This document shows, in pieces, positions 37,032 through 45,190 of a stretch of 64,000 nucleotides of DNA. This DNA comes from RPQJ01 sp963726665 (lineage in GTDB: Bacteria > Pseudomonadota > Gammaproteobacteria > Steroidobacterales > Steroidobacteraceae): contig CAVSDW010000012.1 in assembly GCA_963726665.1 (NCBI GenBank), positions 558,001-622,000 of the forward strand. Reading direction: 5' to 3'. The translations under genes were made by a program, and so were the position numbers. Under the pieces are notes generated by a model, which did no database searches, was not told the origin of the DNA, and worked only from the letters and a program-made list of their open reading frames with translations. Each line of letters starts with the position of its first letter. Positions within the stretch are counted from its first letter, which is position 1.

Positions 37032-38369
37032 CTAGACGTTCAGCAGCAGGTGCTCGCGTTCCCACGAGCTGATGACCTGCAGGAACGTATCGAGCTCGCT
37101 CTCCTTGACGGCCGTGTAGGCCAGCACGAAACGCTCGCCCAGGAGGTCGATGAGCTGCCGGCAGTCGCGCAGCAGGCGGACCGACTCCTCGAGACTGCGC
37201 GGCAGGCCGAACGGCAGGTCGTAAGCGCTGCCGGACACCGGCTCCGACGGCTTCAGCCCCTCGATCATGCCGAGATAGCCGCAGGCGAGCGAGGCCGCGA
37301 GCGCAAGGTAGGGATTCGCGTCGGCGCCGGCGAGCCGATTCTCGACGCGCCGGTTCTCGGCGTTGGAGATCGGCACGCGCAGCCCCGCGGTGCGGTTGTC
37401 GTAACCCCACTGCGTATTGATGGGCGCCAGGTGCCCCAGGATGACGCGGCGGAACGCGTTCACGTTCGGCGCGAACAGCGCCATCGCCGAGGGCAGGTAC
37501 TTCTGCAGCCCGGCGATGTGCGAGAAGAAGAGCTGGCTCGGGTTTCCTTCCTTGTCGCTGAACACGTTCTTGCCGGTCGTCGCATCCACCACGCTCTGGT
37601 GGATGTGCATGGCGCTGCCGGGCTCGCGCGCCATCGGCTTCGACATGAACGTCGCGTACATCTTGTGCCGGAACGCGGCCTCGCGCGCCGTGCGCTTGAA
37701 CATGAAAACCTGGTCCGCGAGCGACATCGCGTCGCCGTGGATCAGGTTGATCTCCATCTGCGCCGCGCCATCCTCGTGGATCAGCGTGTCGATCTCGATT
37801 TCCTGCGCCTCGCAGAAAGCATAGACATCGTCGAAAAGCGGGTCGAACTCGTTCACGGCCGCGATGCTGTAGGACTGGCGGCCGATCTCCGGGCGGCCCG
37901 AGCGGCCGACCGGCGGCTTCAGCGGATAGTCGGAGTCGATGTTCGGCTCGACCAGGTAGAACTCGAGCTCCGGCGCGACGATCGGCTTCCAGCCCTTCTG
38001 GGCGTAGAGGTCGAGGATGTGCCTGAGCACGTAGCGCGGCGCCATCGTGACCGGCCGGCCGTCGTGATAGAAGCTGTCGTGGATCACCTGCGCCGTCGGC
38101 TCGGCCGCCCAGGGCACGACGCGGGTCGTGGCCGGGTCGGCCTTCAAGACGATGTCGATCTCGGACGGGCTGATCGCACGGTCGTCCTCCGGGTACTCGC
38201 CCGTGACGGTCTGCAGGAAAATGCTCTCGGGCATGCGCATGCCCTCGTCCTCGGCGAACTTCACCGCCGGCATGACCTTGCCGCGGGCGATGCCCGCCAT
38301 GTCCGGGACGATGGCCTCGACCTCCGAGATACCGTGTTCCTTGAAGAATTGCTGGATGGGCGTACTCAT
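37032..38369 (-). CDS. puuA: Gamma-glutamylputrescine synthetase (glutamine synthetase family)
   Basis: A 445-residue glutamine-synthetase-fold ligase that in this family joins glutamate to putrescine with ATP. Visible family blocks are APELEFYLVEPNID (metal-binding Glu), GAAQMEINLIHGD, GSAMHIHQSVVD and ENRRVENRLAGADANPYLA. The shorter N-terminal beta-grasp and the FSDKEGNPS region separate it from GlnA. It overlaps puuD by 4 bases at its start (ATGA). A second member of the family is encoded divergently at 39365, so one of the two may use a different amine such as spermidine or ethanolamine. Confidence 0.9.
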   Translation of the reverse strand: MSTPIQQFFKEHGISEVEAIVPDMAGIARGKVMPAVKFAEDEGMRMPESIFLQTVTGEYPEDDRAISPSEIDIVLKADPATTRVVPWAAEPTAQVIHDSFYHDGRPVTMAPRYVLRHILDLYAQKGWKPIVAPELEFYLVEPNIDSDYPLKPPVGRSGRPEIGRQSYSIAAVNEFDPLFDDVYAFCEAQEIEIDTLIHEDGAAQMEINLIHGDAMSLADQVFMFKRTAREAAFRHKMYATFMSKPMAREPGSAMHIHQSVVDATTGKNVFSDKEGNPSQLFFSHIAGLQKYLPSAMALFAPNVNAFRRVILGHLAPINTQWGYDNRTAGLRVPISNAENRRVENRLAGADANPYLALAASLACGYLGMIEGLKPSEPVSGSAYDLPFGLPRSLEESVRLLRDCRQLIDLLGERFVLAYTAVKESELDTFLQVISSWEREHLLLNV

Positions 38370-39127
38370 GATCGACTTCCTTTTGCGTGCGCCCTTGCCG
38401 CCTGACCGAAGGCGGCAAACAAGGCCCGCGAGAACGGGTTTTTCATTACCTGCCACTCGGGGTGCCACTGCACCGCGAGCGCGAATCCTGGCGCTGCGCC
38501 GACCCTGAACCCCTCGACGAGGCCGTCCGGGGCGCGCGCTTCGATTTCGAGGCCGTCGCCGAGGCGGTCGACTCCCTGCGAGTGCAGTGAATTGACCACG
38601 ACGCGGTCGGCGCCGGCGATGCCGCGCAGCATCCCGCCCGGCACGAGTTCCACCTCGTGCGCCGGCCCGTACTGCACTTCGAGCGGCTCACTCTTGTCTT
38701 CGCGGTGGTCGCGCATCCCGGGCTGCTCCTGCACCTTCTGCCAGAGCGTGCCGCCGTAAGCGACGTTCATCTCCTGGAATCCGCGGCATACCGCGAACAG
38801 CGGCATTCCGGATCCGACCACGCGCGGAATCATCGGCAGCGTGGTCGCGTCGCGGTGCGGATCGTGCATCGTGCCCGCTTCGCTCGCCGTGCCGGCGTAG
38901 CGCTGCGGCTCGACGTTCGACGGGCTGCCGGTGAGCAGGATTCCATCCACCCCCGCGAGGACGGCATCGAAGTCCATTTCGTCGCCGAGCGACGGAATGA
39001 GCACGGGAACGGCGTCCGCCGCATCGAGGACCGCACGAATGTACTTCTCCCCAACGCAATGGAAGGGGTGCGGCCCGAGGACACGGCGATCCGCGGGAAT
39101 GCCGATCAGTGGTTTGCGCTCTGCCAC
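38366..39127 (-). CDS. puuD: Gamma-glutamyl-GABA hydrolase (class I glutamine amidotransferase-like)
   Basis: The enzyme releases GABA and glutamate from gamma-glutamyl-GABA, the last step of the Puu pathway. It has the nucleophile cysteine in PLFAVCRGFQEMNVAYGG and the His-Glu pair in AVQWHPEWQ, with the oxyanion block GILLTGSPSNVEP. GTG 39127 (protein VAERKPLIGIPAD) is preferred because the conserved start LIGIPADRR follows at once. The frame is open further upstream, but that extension runs into the divergent promoter region and is not conserved-looking. It heads the long minus-strand polyamine operon. Confidence 0.9.
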   Translation of the reverse strand: MAERKPLIGIPADRRVLGPHPFHCVGEKYIRAVLDAADAVPVLIPSLGDEMDFDAVLAGVDGILLTGSPSNVEPQRYAGTASEAGTMHDPHRDATTLPMIPRVVGSGMPLFAVCRGFQEMNVAYGGTLWQKVQEQPGMRDHREDKSEPLEVQYGPAHEVELVPGGMLRGIAGADRVVVNSLHSQGVDRLGDGLEIEARAPDGLVEGFRVGAAPGFALAVQWHPEWQVMKNPFSRALFAAFGQAARAHAKGSRS

Positions 39128-39364
39128 GTTTAAAATCCTAGACAGCCCATGACAGGCCGCCGGACGAGTGCGGTTTGGATTAAACCACAGGCCCGGGGTG
39201 GCCGTCGCCAAGCACCGCAAAAAAAGTGCTAAAAATAAGTCCAAACAGCCAGTTACGCGCCTCTTGCAAGGTCGCGCCGAGCTTGCCCGGCCCGCCTCCC
39301 TGACGTTATGCTCGGCCGCACGGCACGGGCAGACCGTCGCTAAATCCTAAACAATGGGGGTCAC
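39128..39364. promoter_or_regulatory. Divergent control region between puuD and the second puuA
   Basis: These 237 bases are AT-richer than their surroundings. They contain two small inverted repeats that could be operators: GGTTT-GGATT-AAACC (about 39163-39177) and AGCAC followed by an A7 tract and GTGCT (about 39212-39231). On the plus strand TTGCCC (39283-39288) and TATGCT (39307-39312), 18 bases apart, form a plausible promoter for the second puuA. A GGGGG ribosome site precedes ATG 39365. PuuR is the expected regulator, but its binding site was not recognised. Confidence 0.45.
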
Positions 39365-40735
39365 ATGCCGCAGTTCGCGGAATACGAGCAGGCGCGCGCC
39401 TGGCTCTCCAGGCACCCGCAGGTGCGCGCGGTCGACCTGCTGCTCCCCGACCAGATGGGCATTCCCCGCGGCAAGCGCGTGACGGTCGCCGAACTCGAAG
39501 GCGTGCATCACAACGGACTGCTCCTGCCCGCATCCATGTTCGCGCTCGACGTGCTCGGTGGAACGGTGCAGGCGACGGGGCTCGGGTTCGACGAGGGTGA
39601 TGCCGACCGGGTTTGCCTCCCGGTGCCCGGCTCGCTCGCAATCGTGCCGTGGCTCGGGGGCGAGGTCGCGCAGATGCAGGTCGCGATGTACGACCACGAT
39701 CGAACGCCGTTCTTCGGCGACCCCCGCCACGCGCTCGAACGTGTGGTGGGTCGCCTGCTCGAAGCAGGTCTGCGCCCGGTCATGGCCGTCGAGCTCGAGT
39801 TCTACCTCGTGGACCGGGAGCGCACGCCGGACGGATGCGTGCAGCCGCCGCGCCAGCCGCTCACCGGCCGCCGCGAGCACAAGACGCAGATCAACTCGAT
39901 GCAGGAACTCGAGGAGTACTCGGCGGTGCTCTCCGCGATCGATGCGGCGGCCCGCGAGCAGGACTTGCCGACCGGCACTGTGCTCGCGGAGTACGGCCCG
40001 GGCCAGTTCGAGGTCAACCTCCACCACGTGGACGACGCCGTGCTCGCCTGCGACCACGCGATCCGCCTCAAGCGTCTCGTGAAGGGCGTCGCCCTGCAGC
40101 ATGGCTTCGAGGCGACGTTCATGCCGAAGCCCTATCGCGACCACGCGGGCAGCGGCGCGCACCTGCACGTGAGCATGCTCGACGCCGCAGGCCGCAACGT
40201 CTTCGCCGCCGAGGATCCCGCTGGCAGCCCGGCACTCCGGCACGCCATCGGCGGGCTGGCGGCCACCATCAACGACACGATGGCGGTCTGCGCGCCGACC
40301 GCGAATTCATACAGGCGGTTCCAGCCCGAAGCCTACGTACCGCTCAACCCGAGCTGGTCGATCAACAATCGCGGTGTCGCATTCCGCGTGCCTCACGGCC
40401 CGCCGGCGAGCCGCCGGGTCGAACATCGCGTTGCCGGCGCGGACGCGAATCCCTACCTGCTCGCGGCGATGGTGCTGGCCGGCATGCACCTCGGCATGAC
40501 GACCAAGCTCGACCCCGGCCCGGTACTCGCCGGCAACGCCTACCGCGACACGGTCCCCTCGATTCCACTCAGCTGGCCGGAGGCGCTCGCCGCCTTCGAG
40601 CGCAGCGCCTTCGCCCGCGATTACCTGGGCGAACGCTTCGCGAACCTGTACGCGCAGACACGCCGCGGCGAGATGCAGGACTTCAGCTCCTACGTGTCGC
40701 CGCTCGAATACTCCTGGTACCTGACCACGAGCTGA
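39365..40735 (+). CDS. Second glutamine-synthetase-family ligase, PuuA-like
   Basis: A 456-residue paralogue of the puuA product. Family blocks are MAVELEFYLVDRERTP, GPGQFEVNLHHVDD, GSGAHLHVSMLDAAG and SRRVEHRVAGADANPYLLA. It lacks the GlnA adenylylation loop and has the short N-terminal domain starting VRAVDLLLPDQMGIPRGKRV. It is followed 3 bases later by puuB, so glutamylation of an amine and oxidation of the product are directly paired here. Divergence from the other copy suggests a different amine or regulation; which of the two is the main putrescine enzyme is not decidable from sequence. Confidence 0.87.
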   Translation: MPQFAEYEQARAWLSRHPQVRAVDLLLPDQMGIPRGKRVTVAELEGVHHNGLLLPASMFALDVLGGTVQATGLGFDEGDADRVCLPVPGSLAIVPWLGGEVAQMQVAMYDHDRTPFFGDPRHALERVVGRLLEAGLRPVMAVELEFYLVDRERTPDGCVQPPRQPLTGRREHKTQINSMQELEEYSAVLSAIDAAAREQDLPTGTVLAEYGPGQFEVNLHHVDDAVLACDHAIRLKRLVKGVALQHGFEATFMPKPYRDHAGSGAHLHVSMLDAAGRNVFAAEDPAGSPALRHAIGGLAATINDTMAVCAPTANSYRRFQPEAYVPLNPSWSINNRGVAFRVPHGPPASRRVEHRVAGADANPYLLAAMVLAGMHLGMTTKLDPGPVLAGNAYRDTVPSIPLSWPEALAAFERSAFARDYLGERFANLYAQTRRGEMQDFSSYVSPLEYSWYLTTS

Positions 40736-40738
40736 GCC

Positions 40739-42013
40739 ATGGAACACGTTCGTTCGTATTACGCGGCATCCGCGAACGCCGCGCCGCTGCGCGAACCGCT
40801 GCGTGGCGAGGCGACGGCAGACGTCTGCGTCGTGGGTGGCGGCATCGCCGGCTGCTCGACCGCGCTCAACCTCGCCGAGCGCGGATACAAGGTCATCCTG
40901 CTCGAGGGCAAGCGCGTCGGCTGGGGAGCGTCCGGCCGCAGCGGCGGACAGGCCATCTTCGGATTCGCGGCCGGCCAGGACAAGCTCGTCGCCCAGGTCG
41001 GCCGCGAAACCGCGCGACGCATGTTCGACGTATCGGTCGAGGCGCTGGACGTATTGAAGGATCGCGTCGCGCGTCACGCGATCGACTGCGACCTGAATTT
41101 CGGCCAGGTCCACGCCGCCATCAAGCCGCGGCACGAGACCGAACTCAAGGCCTGGCGCGAGGAACTCGAGCGGGACTACGGCTACTCGTCGCTCACGTGG
41201 CTCGACCGGCGCGAGATCGGGGAACTCCTGGCGACCACACGCTACATCGGCGGCCTGCGCGATTCACGCAGCGGGCATCTGCATCCGCTCAACTACACGC
41301 TCGGGCTCGCGCGCGCGGCCGAGGCCGCGGGCGTACAAATCTTCGAGGGCAGCCAGGTCACACGGATCGACCACGGCGACGTGGCAGTAGTAAGGACGGA
41401 TCAGGGGCTGGTGCGCGCCAGGCACGTCGCGCTCTGCTGCAACGCGTATATCGACGACAGTGTGTCGGCGAAGCTCAGGGCGCGGATCATGCCCGTCGGC
41501 ACCTACATCGTCGCAACGGAGCCGCTTGGCGAGGCGCGCATGAAGGCCCTGATGCGCGACAACGTCGCCGTCACGGACATCAACTGGGTGCTGGACTACT
41601 TCCGGCGCTCGGCGGATCACCGCCTGCTCTTCGGCGGGCGAGTGAGCTACTCCGGCCTTCAGCGGGCCTACACCGAGCGCGCCACCCGGGCGCGGATGCT
41701 GAACGTATTCCCGCAGCTTGCCGACGTCGGCGTCGCCTACGCCTGGGGCGGCTACGTCGACATCACCATGAGCCGCGCGCCGGATTTCGGACGGATCGCG
41801 CCGAACGTCTATTACCTGCAGGGATTCTCGGGCCACGGCATCGCGCTCACCGGCATGGCAGGCCAGCTGCTCGCCGAGGCGATCGCGGGCCAGGCCGAGC
41901 GCTTCGACATGTTCACGAAGCTCCAGCACCGGGACTTTCCCGGCGGGCCGGCGCTGCGCACACCGGCGCTGGTGCTCGCGATGCTGTGGTTCAGGTTGAA
42001 GGACCTCTTGTAG
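40739..42013 (+). CDS. puuB: Gamma-glutamylputrescine oxidase (FAD-dependent)
   Basis: A 424-residue flavoprotein of the DAO family. It has an N-terminal dinucleotide-binding motif (VCVVGGGIAGCSTALNLAER, about residues 29-48), the FAD contact GWGASGRSGGQ typical of PuuB, and the C-terminal GFSGHGIALTGMAGQLLAEA. It oxidises gamma-glutamylputrescine to the aldehyde, releasing ammonia and hydrogen peroxide. The aldehyde would be handled by PuuC (51877-53370). It begins 3 bases after the puuA-like gene and ends the plus-strand pair. Confidence 0.93.
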   Translation: MEHVRSYYAASANAAPLREPLRGEATADVCVVGGGIAGCSTALNLAERGYKVILLEGKRVGWGASGRSGGQAIFGFAAGQDKLVAQVGRETARRMFDVSVEALDVLKDRVARHAIDCDLNFGQVHAAIKPRHETELKAWREELERDYGYSSLTWLDRREIGELLATTRYIGGLRDSRSGHLHPLNYTLGLARAAEAAGVQIFEGSQVTRIDHGDVAVVRTDQGLVRARHVALCCNAYIDDSVSAKLRARIMPVGTYIVATEPLGEARMKALMRDNVAVTDINWVLDYFRRSADHRLLFGGRVSYSGLQRAYTERATRARMLNVFPQLADVGVAYAWGGYVDITMSRAPDFGRIAPNVYYLQGFSGHGIALTGMAGQLLAEAIAGQAERFDMFTKLQHRDFPGGPALRTPALVLAMLWFRLKDLL

Positions 42014-42074
42014 GTCAGGCTGCTGGCCGTGAAATTCTGTCTGGCGGTGAGAACGCGACGCCAGGCCGCGCCGG

Positions 42075-42440
42075 TCAACCGCGGCGAACGTCGCGCAGCA
42101 GGAACACGAGTGCGCTGACAGACCCGAGCAGCATCACGGCCATGCGCAGATAGGCGGCCGTCCATGGAATGCCGATGTCGACGCCCCGGCTCACGAGCAG
42201 GGCGACCCAGCGTTCACCGACCGCGCCGTCGTACATCCAGCGGATGCCGAGATGAACGGTCGCGAGCATGTAGAGCGCCGCGATCAACAGCCTGAGCCCT
42301 TTGTTCAAGCGTTCCCCCGCGACGAACCCGGCGACGATGACGGCGAAAGTAATCGTAAGCCAGAATTGAAACTGCAGGTCGATGGACGCACGCTGCGTCA
42401 TGAGGGCGTTCAGGAGATCGGGCGTCGGAATCTGGTCCAT
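42075..42440 (-). CDS. Small three-helix membrane protein of unknown function
   Basis: A 121-residue protein with three hydrophobic stretches (FWLTITFAVIVAGFVAG, LLIAALYMLATVHLGI, LRMAVMLLGSVSALVFLL) and a short polar N-terminus. ATG 42440 is preferred to ATG 42446 because a GGAGG lies 8 bases before it. I do not recognise the family. It follows queD by 17 bases on the same strand; nothing ties it to queuosine. Confidence 0.6.
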   Translation of the reverse strand: MDQIPTPDLLNALMTQRASIDLQFQFWLTITFAVIVAGFVAGERLNKGLRLLIAALYMLATVHLGIRWMYDGAVGERWVALLVSRGVDIGIPWTAAYLRMAVMLLGSVSALVFLLRDVRRG

Positions 42441-42457
42441 ATGCATCGCCTCCGATA

Positions 42458-42862
42458 TCACCCGGGAGCTCGCCAGGGATTCGCCGACCCGTCGTCGCCC
42501 TCGTAGCTCGCCCCGCTGGTGCAGGTCTCGTGCACGACGACGCGCGAGAGCAGCGGCAGGCGTGGCTCGAGTTCCCGCCAGATCCATCGCGCGAGGTTCT
42601 CGCTGGTCGGGTTTTCGAGCCCCGCCACGTCGTTGAGATAGCGGTGATCGAGCTGCTGGAACAGTGGCTCGAAGGCCGCCTTAAGCTCGGCAAAATCCAT
42701 CACCCAGCCGAGCCGATCGTCGACCGGGCCGCTCACGTGGATCTCCACGCGGAACGAGTGACCATGGACCCGCGCGCACTTGTGGCCCGGGGGAACGTTC
42801 GGCAGCCGGTGGGCGCTCTCGAGGGTGAAGGCCTTGAAGATATCCACCGGTACACTCGTCAC
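42458..42862 (-). CDS. queD: 6-carboxytetrahydropterin synthase
   Basis: A 134-residue enzyme of the PTPS/QueD family, which makes 6-carboxytetrahydropterin in queuosine and other deazapurine synthesis. Zinc ligands H18, H33 and H35 (ESAHRLP, ARVHGHSF), the catalytic C29 (GHKCARVHGH) and the C-terminal VHETCTSGASYEG are all visible. It starts at GTG 42862; a GTG five codons later is an alternative. Other queuosine genes are not in the window. Confidence 0.93.
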   Translation of the reverse strand: MTSVPVDIFKAFTLESAHRLPNVPPGHKCARVHGHSFRVEIHVSGPVDDRLGWVMDFAELKAAFEPLFQQLDHRYLNDVAGLENPTSENLARWIWRELEPRLPLLSRVVVHETCTSGASYEGDDGSANPWRAPG

Positions 42863-42943
42863 GCCAGGTCAGGGGCCGCAAGGATGCAAGGCCGGACCGC
42901 CGATGTCGAGTGCCCGCGCTGTCCGCGGCGTCCGCACGAACGT

Positions 42944-45187
42944 CTATTTTCCGGTCGCGGCCCGCTCCGGCCGTGGTTCCGACAGGACGCCGCCGTCGTT
43001 GCGCTTCAGCAGATAGGCCACGTGGATCTTCGGATTGCGCCGAAAATCCTCCGGGATAGTCGAGCGGGTCATGTCTTCAATCGCGAAGTCGGAGAGCCCC
43101 TCGGTGTCGAGCCGGAAACGCTGGTAGTTGTTCGAGAAGAGCACGAGGCCGCCGGGCTCGAGCAGCGCGCCTATCCGTTGCAGGAGCTGCACGTGGTCGC
43201 GTTGCACGTCGAACTCCCGCTCCATTCGTTTCGATCTCGAGAGCGTCGGCGGATCGACGAAGACGAGCCCATAGCGCGGCCGGCCCGGTTGCGCCTGCTC
43301 GTCCAGCCACGCCAGGCAGTCGGCGTGGACGAAGTCGTGATTCGGCCCGGCGAGCCCGTTGAGCGCGAGGTTTCGTTTGGCCCAGTCGAGATAGGTGTGA
43401 GACATGTCCACGGTCGTCGAACCGGTCGCCCCGCCACCGACGGCGTGGACCGTTGCCGTGCCCGTGTAGGCGAACAGGTTGAGGAATCGCCGCCCCGCCG
43501 CGAGTTCCCCGATGCGCCGCCGCGTGATGCGGTGGTCGAGGAAGAGTCCCGTGTCCAGGTAGTCGGTGAAATTGACGTAGAACCTGTACCGCCCCTCGCG
43601 CACGACGTGAAAGACCTGCTCGCTGTCCACCTTCTCGTACTGCTCGCCGTGCCGCTGGCGCTGGCGAACGCGCAGCGCGATCCGCTCCGGCGGCAGGCCG
43701 AGCACCTCGGGCAGTACCGAGAGGACTTCGTCGCGGCGGCCGCGGGCCGCATCGCGGGACACCGTCGGCGGCGCCGCGTATTCCTGCACGCAGGCCCATC
43801 GCTGGTCGTTGCCGTAGATGTCGATGGCGAAGGAGTACTCCGGCATGTCCGCGTCGTACACCCGGTAGCAGGCGACGTCCTCGCGCCGAGCCCAGGACTC
43901 GAGCCGCGAGAAATTCTTGCGCAGCCGGTTGGCGAACATGGCCGCGCCCGGCCGGGTCTTCGCCGCGTCCAGCCGATCCCGACGCGCGGTCTCATCGTCT
44001 GGCTCGATCGTCTCCGGCTTCAATTCGAAGCGCAGCAGGCGGCACTCGATCGGCCCGTTGAAGAACGTGTGCGCGCGGTAGGCGCGCAGGCGCAGTGCCC
44101 GGCCGAGCGGTGGATTGCCCGTGAAGACACCCGCTTCCCAGCCCGGAAAGCGCTCGATGAGCGCGCGGCCGAGGTCCGCATAGGTTGCGCCCAGCGTATG
44201 CTCGTCTTCGAGCCGTGCGCCGTACGGCGGATTCACGAGGACCAGCCCGCCGGGTTCCGCCGCCTGGGGCAGGCCCGTGATGTCGCGGCGCTCGAACGAC
44301 AGGTGGTCGCCGAGCCCGGCGCGATTCGCGTTTGCAATCGAGGCGCGCACCGCGGACTGGTCGCGATCGAATCCGCGGAACCGGCCGCGACCGAGCGCCG
44401 CCGGGTTGCGACGCTCCAGTGCCGCCTCGCGCAGCGTGGCCCACGCGTTCGCGTCGTGCTGCAGCCAGCGTTCGAAGCCGAAGCGGCGGCGCAGCAGGCC
44501 GGGAGCGATGTCGGCGGCGATCAACGCGGCCTCGATCACGAAGGTACCCGAGCCACACATCGGGTCGGCGAAACCGCCGCCCTGCGCGGCCATCTCCGGC
44601 CAGCCGCAGCGCAGCAGCAACGCCGCCGCAAGGGTTTCCTTGAGCGGCGCCTCGACGCCGGAGACCCGGTAGCCCCGACGGTGCAGCGGTTCGCCGCCGA
44701 GGTCGATACCGACCGTCGCGTGAGTGCGTGCGAGCCGCAGGCTCACTCGCAGGTCCGGGGAGGCCAGGTCCACCGACGGCCGCTCGCCGGTGCGCGCACG
44801 GAACCGGTCCACGATCGCGTCCTTGGCCTTCTGGGCTGCGAACTGGCTGTGGCGCAGCCATTCCGGACTCTCTCCCACGACATGGATCGCGAGGGTTCCC
44901 TGCGGCGCGAGGTGCTCCTCCCAGGGAATCTGGATCAGCGCCTCGTACATCGCCTCGACCGTGTCGAGCGGGACCGTGGCGATGGTCTGCAGTACGCGGC
45001 TGGCCGTCCGCGATTGCAGGCATGCCAAGTAGGCATGCGCGAGCGGGCCGTTGAAGCTCACGCCAGCGGGATGCTCCCGCGCCACCGCGATGCCGAATCC
45101 GCGCAGTTCCGACGCGAGCAGGTCCGCCACGCCACGCGGACAGGCCGCGAAAAACTCGCTGCTGCCGCCGACTGGTTCGTCCGGCAC
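42944..45187 (-). CDS. rlmL: 23S rRNA (guanine-N2/N7)-methyltransferase RlmKL
   Basis: The fused enzyme methylates G2445 (N2) and G2069 (N7) of 23S rRNA. The 747-residue protein has a THUMP domain (about residues 45-160), an RlmL-type methyltransferase with DPMCGSGTFVIEAALIA and the catalytic LVNPPYGARL. A second, RlmK-type methyltransferase follows, with LNLFAYTGTATVHA and FVDPPTLSRSKRM. The fusion is characteristic of gammaproteobacteria. It starts at GTG 45187, 3 bases after the nuclease gene, in an operon with aguB. Confidence 0.96.
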   Translation of the reverse strand: MPDEPVGGSSEFFAACPRGVADLLASELRGFGIAVAREHPAGVSFNGPLAHAYLACLQSRTASRVLQTIATVPLDTVEAMYEALIQIPWEEHLAPQGTLAIHVVGESPEWLRHSQFAAQKAKDAIVDRFRARTGERPSVDLASPDLRVSLRLARTHATVGIDLGGEPLHRRGYRVSGVEAPLKETLAAALLLRCGWPEMAAQGGGFADPMCGSGTFVIEAALIAADIAPGLLRRRFGFERWLQHDANAWATLREAALERRNPAALGRGRFRGFDRDQSAVRASIANANRAGLGDHLSFERRDITGLPQAAEPGGLVLVNPPYGARLEDEHTLGATYADLGRALIERFPGWEAGVFTGNPPLGRALRLRAYRAHTFFNGPIECRLLRFELKPETIEPDDETARRDRLDAAKTRPGAAMFANRLRKNFSRLESWARREDVACYRVYDADMPEYSFAIDIYGNDQRWACVQEYAAPPTVSRDAARGRRDEVLSVLPEVLGLPPERIALRVRQRQRHGEQYEKVDSEQVFHVVREGRYRFYVNFTDYLDTGLFLDHRITRRRIGELAAGRRFLNLFAYTGTATVHAVGGGATGSTTVDMSHTYLDWAKRNLALNGLAGPNHDFVHADCLAWLDEQAQPGRPRYGLVFVDPPTLSRSKRMEREFDVQRDHVQLLQRIGALLEPGGLVLFSNNYQRFRLDTEGLSDFAIEDMTRSTIPEDFRRNPKIHVAYLLKRNDGGVLSEPRPERAATGK

Positions 45188-45190
45188 GAC

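Noticed and set aside
39168..39350. 60-codon plus-strand open frame between puuD and the second puuA
   Set aside because: Lys/Ser-rich with no similarity; it covers the divergent promoter region.
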